Of a DNA stretch of 64,000 nucleotides, positions 56,740 through 64,000 are shown piece by piece. Both the position numbers and the translations under genes were made by a program. The stretch lies in contig NC_016630.1 of assembly GCF_000163895.2 (NCBI RefSeq), forward strand, positions 1,612,001 through 1,676,000, in the 5' to 3' direction. The stretch comes from Filifactor alocis ATCC 35896 (lineage in GTDB: Bacteria > Bacillota > Clostridia > Peptostreptococcales > Filifactoraceae). Numbering within the stretch: position 1 is the stretch's first letter; each line of letters opens with the position of its first letter. The notes under the pieces are model-generated. The model did no database searches. It was not told the DNA's origin and saw only the letters and a program-made list of their open reading frames with translations.

Positions 56740-57636
56740 CTATTTTCTTTTTTCCTTCAACAACTTAAGAACTTCCGGATAATCCCTGTGTTTCAAGGAA
56801 GGAAACGCATTTAAAAGACGGCCTTGTCCGATGATTGTATGACTTTCCATCTTTTCAGACAATTCATCAAATCGTTCCTGTAATGCAAGTCGTTTGGATT
56901 GCAGTTTTTCCAAAGACTCTTCCAACGAACTGTTCTCTGATAATTTTTCGCGTAACTCCGCCTTTCCAAGCTCTGCTTGAATTTTTGCCTCTTCGACTTT
57001 CTTTACCGCATTGATGGTTCTTTCTCCAATCCGTTGACTCAAACGATCGCTGACAAATCGCATATCCTTCTGAATATCATCAAGTTGTTGCAAATCTCGG
57101 TTCATTCCTCGTACCATCATTACTGTTACAACCATATCAGCAAAATACATCGCATAGAGTACCAAGAGCAGATACCATCCCAATTTTGATTCCGAACGAA
57201 CAACCGAATAATTCTTCACATAAATATGCATAATACGAACAACCAAAAGGATGCAGAATCCCCAAATGATGGAGAATTCCAAACAAATATATCCGCGAAA
57301 ATTAAACGGTCTATCCGAATAATCCCACCATCTTGCGTGAAAACATCGATCCATCAACCAGCCTCCGATTAACTCAAGGGAAGTAGAAAGTATCATTCCT
57401 GCAAAGAAAAGATACAAATCATTGATCTCACTTCCCAACTGACTGAAATATCCGTTCAGACAAAAAACGGATACCACACCAAATCCATAAATCGGACAGA
57501 CAGGACCGTTTAGAAATCCTCGGTTTATCACCTTTCCTTGTGTGACTGCATGGAAGACAACCTCTACAATCCATCCTAAAAAGGAATACCAAAGAAAATA
57601 CCAACAAATTTGATAATACGTCATGCCAAAAATCAT
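56740..57636 (-). CDS. PF06541 putative ABC-transporter type IV membrane protein
   Basis: 298 residues. About five membrane segments in the first 160 residues with the family pattern FLGWIVEVVFHAV, NRGFLNGPVCPIYGFG and LELIGGWLMDRCF, then a long charged coiled-coil-like tail (residues about 190-290, rich in Glu, Lys, Leu). Function of the family is not established. GGAGG is 8 nt before the ATG. Confidence 0.8.
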   Translation of the reverse strand: MIFGMTYYQICWYFLWYSFLGWIVEVVFHAVTQGKVINRGFLNGPVCPIYGFGVVSVFCLNGYFSQLGSEINDLYLFFAGMILSTSLELIGGWLMDRCFHARWWDYSDRPFNFRGYICLEFSIIWGFCILLVVRIMHIYVKNYSVVRSESKLGWYLLLVLYAMYFADMVVTVMMVRGMNRDLQQLDDIQKDMRFVSDRLSQRIGERTINAVKKVEEAKIQAELGKAELREKLSENSSLEESLEKLQSKRLALQERFDELSEKMESHTIIGQGRLLNAFPSLKHRDYPEVLKLLKEKRK

Positions 57637-57801
57637 TTACCGTTCCTCCTATGCTAATGTATATTTTCATACCTTTTTTAACTTCCCGACTTTATACCTT
57701 GTTCACACATTCTGTCATGTAGAGTCAAATTCAGTACAAACCATAATTCATGATATCCATTTAATACTGACCTGACATAACGATTGACTGTTCCATCAAC
57801 T

Positions 57802-58212
57802 CTACTCATGAATGGATAAGAACTCCAATGCCATATCTCGGATTTCCTTTTGATAGCTTTCATCTTCTGAAATTTGCTTGAGTATGCTCAAATAATGCTC
57901 CGGATGTTCCGTTCCGTTGATGATACGATGTAACATCCAAACAGTATGGACAGTAGGCATTCTTTTTAAAGAAGAAATTAGTTTTTCCTCATATCCTTTT
58001 TTATAAAATGTCTCAACAAAATGTACGATAGGTCCCGGACTGCCGAAAGAAGTAAGCGGATGTCTTTCTATCATTTGAAGTAAGGGTTCTACTGAAGACA
58101 GCTCATTATAGTCACTTTCAACAGTTTCCATACAGTCTGTCATAACTACTTCAAAATCATCACTTTCTATCTTGTTTTCCATTGTTTTGATGATTTCTTC
58201 CAATTCCATCAT
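57802..58212 (-). CDS. Imm30-like small protein (putative immunity protein)
   Basis: 136 residues, acidic and helical. The segment TSFGSPGPIVHFVETFYKKGYE followed by TVHTVWMLHRIINGTEHPE resembles, from memory, immunity protein 30 type sequences (FGSPGPLVHxxE, TVWMLNRxIN). GGAGGG lies before the ATG. No toxin neighbour. The family name is a recollection, not a search result. Confidence 0.6.
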   Translation of the reverse strand: MMELEEIIKTMENKIESDDFEVVMTDCMETVESDYNELSSVEPLLQMIERHPLTSFGSPGPIVHFVETFYKKGYEEKLISSLKRMPTVHTVWMLHRIINGTEHPEHYLSILKQISEDESYQKEIRDMALEFLSIHE

Positions 58213-58327
58213 AACGAAAATCCCTCCAAATTCTTACTTATCGACCGATATTGCAAAAAAATTCACCGCAACTTATTGAATCGCCTGTTATTATCTTATC
58301 CCTATCTCCATTCAAACGATACCTGTT

Positions 58328-59266
58328 CTATTCAGATAAGCTATTACTCTTTTCCCACCATTTTTGTAACTCCTTCTTTCCTTTCAAAGGTTTTGTAAAA
58401 TAAGAAGATACGATATCAGATACAAATTTGGTTTCTAACACATCCTCAATCTGCTTTACAATATTTTTCAGTTCCAATAAATCCTCACTGTTTTCGATAT
58501 AAAACGACTGATTTGTTTCTTTATTCAGCAATTTTATCTCTTCTTTCGAAGATACACAATAATCTTTGTGGTGATGATAGAGCAAAAATTCTTTACTTGT
58601 CAACGATATATCAAAACAGCTTTTCATCCCCTTAGGAGCAAAAACAGCAACACTCAGTTTGCAAAACTTTTTTTTATCCATTTCGTCATCCAATTCGAAT
58701 GCATACTGGATTCCTTCCATATTGGTAAGGTCAAAACGAAAATATCCCTCTCCTCCTGTTTTCTGGAACTCCATTTTGGAAGTGTCAAGTCCCACTCTTT
58801 TGACAAATTCAAAATAATCACTTTGCAGATACAAATTTTCAAAATATTGTTCTAATCTTTCCTTATTCGACAACAGTTTCAAAGAGCCTATTTCATTGAA
58901 AATCATGAGCAAAATATGACAGAGATTCAGTTCATTTGCTATGACAAATTCCGTCAGCAAGTCCAAATACTCCATTGCTTTTTGCTCATTGGAATAGCTT
59001 AACACTACCAAGATATAATAGAACTCCTTATTCTCATAATGAGGACAAACCTTGTTCAATAAGTCACACACAAAATTCACCAATTGTTTGTTCTCGGCAA
59101 AAGGTTGCAATTTCTTAAAATGCTTTATCTCAAACTCTGAATAGGAATAGAGTTGCTTTTGAAATTTATTGAAAATGGTAACCATATCACTGGGCGGATT
59201 GGCGTTTTTCAAAGCATCATACAACATAACACTGTTCTCACTATATTCAAAAAATACTTTTTCCAT
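58328..59266 (-). CDS. Hypothetical protein
   Basis: 312 residues, mostly helical N-terminal half with an alpha/beta C-terminal half (YFRFDLTNMEGIQYAFELDD). No signal or membrane segment. AAAGGAG precedes the ATG. No family recognised. Last of the accessory array before the restriction locus. Confidence 0.55.
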   Translation of the reverse strand: MEKVFFEYSENSVMLYDALKNANPPSDMVTIFNKFQKQLYSYSEFEIKHFKKLQPFAENKQLVNFVCDLLNKVCPHYENKEFYYILVVLSYSNEQKAMEYLDLLTEFVIANELNLCHILLMIFNEIGSLKLLSNKERLEQYFENLYLQSDYFEFVKRVGLDTSKMEFQKTGGEGYFRFDLTNMEGIQYAFELDDEMDKKKFCKLSVAVFAPKGMKSCFDISLTSKEFLLYHHHKDYCVSSKEEIKLLNKETNQSFYIENSEDLLELKNIVKQIEDVLETKFVSDIVSSYFTKPLKGKKELQKWWEKSNSLSE

Positions 59267-59408
59267 AGTACGATTCTCCTTTCAAAACTGCTTTTGTCAT
59301 ATTTGGTAATAGTTCGTAATAATTTGGTAGTGATTGGTAATGATTGATAATGTCCGAAAGGGTTTGGCAATCATTCCAATTTATAAACCGAATGAATTGA
59401 TTCTTTCA

Positions 59409-62400
59409 TCAATTATATTTCTCTTCCTCTTCTGCTACTAAAGGCAGTGATGTATCGGTATAATTCATATAGGAATAAACATTATAATCTTCCTCAAAGT
59501 TATAATTATCCGTCCAAAGTTCACACTGTTTCATTACAGTTTGAACTGCATCATCCATTCCTTCAGGCGGATATTTATGTTTTTTCAAAAGTTTCTTGAT
59601 CAGCATACGCATTTTAGCTCTCGCTGATTCACGCTTCTGCCAATCAATCGTCTTATTCTTACGTAGAGTATCTGCTAACTCTTTTGTTATTGCAATCAAC
59701 TCTTCGTTTTCATAAAAATCCTTGATTGCCTGTGGTTTTGTTAAGGCATCGTAAAAAGCCAGTTCATCAGCAGTCAGTCCTAATTTATCTCCCTCTTGAT
59801 GTGCCGCTGCAATCTGTTTTGCCAACCTTAACATCTCTTCTATAACTTCTTCATTGGTAAGCATCCCATTAAGATATGCATTGAGAGAACGCTGCATAAT
59901 CTCGCTGAACTTTTCAGATTTTACAATATTTGTTCTACGGTAGACAGATACTTGCTCTGCGATTAATTTTTTTAATAGTTCGACTGCAAGATTCTTCTCT
60001 TTCATATTTGCAACTTCTTGAAGAAATTTTGGGTCAAACAAAGAAAATTCTTCTTTTATATCTGAGAAAAGGTTAATTACGCCATCACTTTTAATACTCT
60101 GTTTCAAAAGTTCATTTATTCTTGCATTCATTTCCGGCAAGGAAATCTTTTTATCAACACCGGTATTGGTAAGTCTGAGAACAAGAACTCGAACAGCCTC
60201 AAAGAATGCTGCCTCAAATCTACTATCTTTATCAACTAACGATGAACAAAGGGACAGCGCCTGATGAAGCATAAGAGCTTCTTTTACGAATGAGTCTTTA
60301 TCATCGACTTTTTCTCTATCCATAATAAAATTCACGGCACCACTGATAGTCTTCGCTCTTTCGAGATCTGTACCATTAATAAACTTTGTATAATCATATC
60401 CATGGAACTTATCACGGCAAACTGATAATTTCTCCAAGAACTTCGGATATGCAACTTTGGCAACATCTGTATCGCCATAGTTCTTTTTATCGCGCAAAGT
60501 ATAGTCATTCATTGCTTGCTTTAGAGCGGTAGCAATTCCAACATAGTCAACAACAAGCCCCCCTTCTTTGTCTTGAAATACACGGTTTACACGAGCAATT
60601 GCTTGCATAAGATTGTGTCCGGACATAGGCTTATAAACATACATAGTAGCAAGAGACGGAACATCAAATCCTGTCAACCACATATCTACAACAATCGCAA
60701 TCTTCATCAGACTGCTGTTATCTTTGAATTTCTTGGCAAGCTCATTCTTATGGTGTTTATTACCAATAATTTGTCGCCATTCTTCCGGATCGTTGTTCCC
60801 GGAAGTCATCACAACCTCTACTTTTTCAGTCCAAGCTGGGCGAAGTTTCAATATTTTCTTATAAATTTTCATGGCAATAGGACGAGAATATGCAACAATC
60901 ATCGCCTTACCGGTAAGCAGATTCTCTCTATTATTTTCATAGTGGTCAATAATGTCGCAAACAAGGGAATTTATAGTGTTATCATTTCCAAGCACTGCTT
61001 CCATCTGGCCAAGCTCTCTTTTGCTCTTTTCAATAACTTCATCATCTGCATTAAGAGCCATCAAATCATACTCAGCATCAATTAATTTCAAGGTAGTTTC
61101 ATCAAGGTTTAACTTAATGACACGACTTTCATAATAAACCGGACGAGTTGCTCCATCTTCAACCGCTTGCGTCATATCATATATGTCAATATAATCGCCA
61201 AATACTTCACGGGTGCTACGATCTTTTGCTGAAATAGGCGTGCCGGTAAATCCAATATATGTAGCATTTGGAAGTGTATTACGAATAATTCTTGCTGTGC
61301 CAATAATACGCTTTGCTACTTCATCACCATCTTCATTTTTTGTAATTTTAATCTTTTCAGTAAGTCCATATTGTCCTCTATGAGCTTCATCAGCCATAAC
61401 TATAATATTTCGACGTTCAGATAAAGGCTCGTTAGACTCCTCGAATTTCTGCATTGTAGTAAAGATTATGCCGTTTGCTTTTCTGCCTGCAAGCAAAGTT
61501 TTTAGATTTTCTCTGCTTTCTGCTTGTAACGGTTCTTGCCTTAAAAAGTCCTTACACTTTGCAAACTGACTATAGAGCTGGTCATCAAGGTCATTTCTGT
61601 CAGTAAGTACAACAATAGTAGGGCTCTCCAATGCTTCCTGCAATAAATGAGCATAGAACACCATTGAAAGCGATTTACCGCTTCCTTGTGTATGCCAAAA
61701 TACACCTCCTTTACCATCGGTAATGATAGCGTGTTTTGTTGATTCAATCGCTTTTCTTACCGCAAAATATTGGTGGTATCCGGCGAGAATTTTAAATGTG
61801 TTAATCCCCTCATTTGAAAAGCAAATAAAGTTTTTGATGATATCAAGCAGTCTTTCCTTTTGAAACATTCCCTCAAAGAAAGTATCAAACTGTGCATATT
61901 GTGTATTTTCATAATTCCCATCTTTTGTTTTCCACTCCATAAAGCGATCTTCTCCGGAAGTAATTGTACCAGCTTTGGATATCAACTGGTCACTCATAAC
62001 ACAAATAGCGTTATATATAAACATAGACGGAATTTCATGCATATAGTTACGGAGTTGTCTATACGCTTCTGAAGCATCCGTTTCTTCACGGGAAGGAGAT
62101 TTGAGTTCAACCAATACAACCGGCAAACCATTTAAGAACAGAATTACATCGGGACGTTTGTTACTGTTTTCAATGAAAGTCCATTGATTAGCAACTATAA
62201 AGGAGTTGTTTTCGACATTTTTATAATCGACAAGATAGATGATAGAGGAACGCTCCTCTCCACTGACAAAATATCTTACAGGAATACCATTTTGCAGATA
62301 GTCCATAAAAATTGCATTTTTCTGTACAAGCTCTCCGTTCTCAAAGTTTCTAAGTTTGTACAAAGCATCCTGAATGGCATTATCGGGCAATCCTCTATTT

Positions 62401-62552
62401 AAACGATACAGAGAATCAACCAAAACATCCTCATATAATGGACTGTAAAAATCCCTTTCAATATCAGGACCATATACATACTCATATCCCAAATTATTTT
62501 GGAATAATTCTATTATTGAATTTTCATAAGATGCTTCTATGAATCCTGGCAT
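59409..62552 (-). CDS. hsdR: Type I restriction endonuclease subunit R
   Basis: ATP-dependent translocase and nuclease of a type I restriction system, acting with HsdM and HsdS. The 1047-residue protein has a nuclease motif with Asp135 and ELK (149-151) in RPDVILFLNGLPVVLVELKS, Walker A TQGSGKS (288-294), DEAH 388-391 (MADEAHRGQYG), and helicase motif VI-like QAIARVNRVFQ. The ORF begins at a GTG overlapping the stop of the upstream gene; the ATG at 62550-62552, 8 nt after AAGGAG, is the chosen start. Follows the DUF4145 gene with overlapping stop/RBS. Confidence 0.95.
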   Translation of the reverse strand: MPGFIEASYENSIIELFQNNLGYEYVYGPDIERDFYSPLYEDVLVDSLYRLNRGLPDNAIQDALYKLRNFENGELVQKNAIFMDYLQNGIPVRYFVSGEERSSIIYLVDYKNVENNSFIVANQWTFIENSNKRPDVILFLNGLPVVLVELKSPSREETDASEAYRQLRNYMHEIPSMFIYNAICVMSDQLISKAGTITSGEDRFMEWKTKDGNYENTQYAQFDTFFEGMFQKERLLDIIKNFICFSNEGINTFKILAGYHQYFAVRKAIESTKHAIITDGKGGVFWHTQGSGKSLSMVFYAHLLQEALESPTIVVLTDRNDLDDQLYSQFAKCKDFLRQEPLQAESRENLKTLLAGRKANGIIFTTMQKFEESNEPLSERRNIIVMADEAHRGQYGLTEKIKITKNEDGDEVAKRIIGTARIIRNTLPNATYIGFTGTPISAKDRSTREVFGDYIDIYDMTQAVEDGATRPVYYESRVIKLNLDETTLKLIDAEYDLMALNADDEVIEKSKRELGQMEAVLGNDNTINSLVCDIIDHYENNRENLLTGKAMIVAYSRPIAMKIYKKILKLRPAWTEKVEVVMTSGNNDPEEWRQIIGNKHHKNELAKKFKDNSSLMKIAIVVDMWLTGFDVPSLATMYVYKPMSGHNLMQAIARVNRVFQDKEGGLVVDYVGIATALKQAMNDYTLRDKKNYGDTDVAKVAYPKFLEKLSVCRDKFHGYDYTKFINGTDLERAKTISGAVNFIMDREKVDDKDSFVKEALMLHQALSLCSSLVDKDSRFEAAFFEAVRVLVLRLTNTGVDKKISLPEMNARINELLKQSIKSDGVINLFSDIKEEFSLFDPKFLQEVANMKEKNLAVELLKKLIAEQVSVYRRTNIVKSEKFSEIMQRSLNAYLNGMLTNEEVIEEMLRLAKQIAAAHQEGDKLGLTADELAFYDALTKPQAIKDFYENEELIAITKELADTLRKNKTIDWQKRESARAKMRMLIKKLLKKHKYPPEGMDDAVQTVMKQCELWTDNYNFEEDYNVYSYMNYTDTSLPLVAEEEEKYN

Positions 62553-62557
62553 AATCA

Positions 62558-63211
62558 TCACTCCTTTTTTGTTTTTCTATCTTCGATTTTGCTTTTCAAT
62601 TGATCAATTCTAATTGGCATTGAATATAAGTAGTTTATGATGATTGATATAAATTCAATACATTCTTTTACATCCAATTCTGTAAACTCAACATCATCTG
62701 CGTGAGCGGCATCATTTCCTAATTGTCGAAGTATCCAACAAGCACTATTCATCATTTCGGGAAGAATTTTCTTATTAACTAAATCCGCAATTTTTAATTC
62801 TAAATCTTTTCCTTCGGCACTTTTATCTTTGCAAATCATTTCTAAGGTTCTTCTTAAAGATAACAAACATATAGCTCTATCAATGCCTTTAGTTCTTACT
62901 GCGGCTGTAAATGCATTTTTTATGGATTCAGGAACACCCTTATAATTTACATTCAGATTAGGATATTCAATAGTTATTTCACTATATCCATCAGGCATAC
63001 CTTGACAAGTATAGTCGCTAACCAATACTGGATTATGACACACAGGGCATTCAAACAAAATCCACTCTACTTCTTCGATAAGTTGATGGCATATTACATT
63101 TCCATATTCATCATAGTCTTCAAAATATTCATCATTGCTAAAATTCCCAATATGTTTCATCACGCCACTATTACCACACGAATAACAAGTTAGAATTTTG
63201 TTTTTTGCCAT
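62558..63211 (-). CDS. DUF4145 domain protein with zinc ribbon
   Basis: 217 residues. An N-terminal zinc ribbon (CYSCGN near residue 9 and CPVCHNPV near 55), then a helical DUF4145 domain (SLRRTLEMICKDK ... GNDAAHADDVEFTELDV), which I recall from restriction-modification and other defence loci. It lies between hsdS and hsdR and its stop codon overlaps the start region of hsdR, so it is part of the operon. Effector role unknown. Confidence 0.85.
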   Translation of the reverse strand: MAKNKILTCYSCGNSGVMKHIGNFSNDEYFEDYDEYGNVICHQLIEEVEWILFECPVCHNPVLVSDYTCQGMPDGYSEITIEYPNLNVNYKGVPESIKNAFTAAVRTKGIDRAICLLSLRRTLEMICKDKSAEGKDLELKIADLVNKKILPEMMNSACWILRQLGNDAAHADDVEFTELDVKECIEFISIIINYLYSMPIRIDQLKSKIEDRKTKKE

Positions 63212-63251
63212 TTATCATCATCCTTTCATTTGTAAACAATAATTTAGCGGC

Positions 63252-64000
63252 TTAAAGGTAGATATCAGAGACATCAAGCTCACCGGACATCAGTTTTGGA
63301 AGAAGTGTATCTCTTAGATTACTTAGTCTATTGTTTTCCTTTTGATTTAAAAGAATTAGTTCAAAAATAGGTTCAACTAATTCAGTAAATTCTAACATTA
63401 CCTTGGTCGATGGAATAATAACTTCTATTTTTCCAAATTGTGCTTTATTAAGGTTTACAATGGTACTTCCGCTTTGACCAAGTTTATTTATAATTTCAGA
63501 CATTGTTTTCATAAGCAAATAAACATAATAAGGCGAAACAGTGTTTTTAGGAATAATTGAATTTATCTGTTGATTAGTTTGACTGGGAACAGGTACAAGA
63601 GTAACAAGACCTGCTGTTCCAATACAACTTACACACACACTATTGACTGGTAAAGTTTTTTTTGATTGACTTTCTGCACCAAGAGTTGACAATGATCGAG
63701 CTGTATTTAATGAGTAGACACAATTGTGCATATCAGGAATTGTAATAAACGGGATATATCCTCCATAATATTCTTCTTTCTTTGTAGAAGGAGTCTTCCC
63801 ACAAACAACATCCTTTGCTAAATCATCAATTGTTCCAAGAATCCAATCATCTGGTTGTTTGCCATTGAATGGTTCACAATCAACGAACCAGGACTTAAAT
63901 AAAGTCTTAGCTTGCTGCTCTAAATTATTGTTTATCGCATTATTTAATTCTATTTTTTCATCTATTGACTTCAAAATGCTCGCTATTTTTTGCTGTGTTT
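63252..64000 (-). CDS. hsdS: Type I restriction specificity subunit S, C-terminal part, cut by the window
   Basis: The open frame continues past the right edge of the window, so the gene starts outside it. Visible are the central conserved helix (TQQKIASILKSIDEKIELNN), the segment LFKSWFVDCEPF, the second target-recognition domain and a C-terminal helix with LSNLRDTLLPKLMSGELD. HsdS fixes the DNA target for methylation and cleavage. The first recognition domain and hsdM are beyond the edge. The second TRD has its own N-terminal marker DDWILGTIDDLAKDVVCGKTP. Confidence 0.93.
   Translation of the reverse strand, partial: TQQKIASILKSIDEKIELNNAINNNLEQQAKTLFKSWFVDCEPFNGKQPDDWILGTIDDLAKDVVCGKTPSTKKEEYYGGYIPFITIPDMHNCVYSLNTARSLSTLGAESQSKKTLPVNSVCVSCIGTAGLVTLVPVPSQTNQQINSIIPKNTVSPYYVYLLMKTMSEIINKLGQSGSTIVNLNKAQFGKIEVIIPSTKVMLEFTELVEPIFELILLNQKENNRLSNLRDTLLPKLMSGELDVSDIYL

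Noticed and set aside
59295..59352. Run of TTGGTAAT/GTAAT-like short repeats before hsdR's end
   Set aside because: Irregular microrepeats without a constant unit; likely simple-sequence drift.

Overview
The window looks like a chromosomal piece of a low-GC Gram-positive anaerobe of the Firmicutes (Clostridia/Peptostreptococcaceae type; an oral Filifactor-like organism is a plausible guess, not proven). The evidence is AT-rich intergenic DNA, strong AGGAGG ribosome binding sites, sigma-A-like TTGACA/TATAAT promoters, a glycyl T-box, an FMN riboswitch, a prfB programmed frameshift, LPXTG and lipobox surface proteins, and the clostridial gene order priA-def-fmt-yugP. No rRNA, tRNA, insertion sequence, prophage or CRISPR array was seen.

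Layout. 0-13.9 kb is core housekeeping: hisS, a YitT-family membrane protein, an LCP cell-wall ligase, secA-prfB, an L-cysteine desulfidase-like enzyme, a small membrane protein, a second YitT protein and single-chain glycyl-tRNA synthetase behind a T-box. 14-17.6 kb carries a C69 dipeptidase and the riboflavin transporter RibU under an FMN riboswitch, with a possible short independent RNA just upstream. 17.6-21.5 kb is a two-component system whose kinase is unusually large. 21.8-27.6 kb holds a phosphoesterase and the priA/def/fmt/yugP group. 28.3-32.3 kb has an acyltransferase and an LPXTG adhesin with Cna-B repeats. 32.7-41.0 kb is a nucleoside uptake and salvage operon (cdd, ABC ATPase, two permeases, pdp, deoC, a Bmp lipoprotein, then punA): ribo- and deoxynucleosides are imported, deaminated or phosphorolysed, and deoxyribose-5-phosphate is fed to glycolysis.

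41.5-59.3 kb is the accessory part. It is a loose, almost entirely minus-strand array of about 15 small, often acidic, mutually unrelated proteins, most with its own ribosome binding site and wide spacers. Several resemble families that I recall from immunity genes of polymorphic toxin and contact-dependent inhibition systems (DUF4259, DUF7716-like, DUF4375/DMP19-like, DUF6707-like, an Imm30-like protein). No toxin gene is present. One member has an exact-period 165-bp tandem duplication that leaves an orphan copy of its C-terminal segment. The simplest reading is an orphan immunity (polyimmunity) locus. A cyclase, an aldehyde dehydrogenase, a PF06541 membrane protein and one plus-strand lipoprotein are interspersed.

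59.4-64 kb is the end of a type I restriction-modification locus read on the minus strand: hsdS (cut by the window edge), a DUF4145 zinc-ribbon gene and hsdR. Many start sites were moved from the longest possible ORF to a start placed correctly behind a Shine-Dalgarno sequence; several are TTG or GTG.
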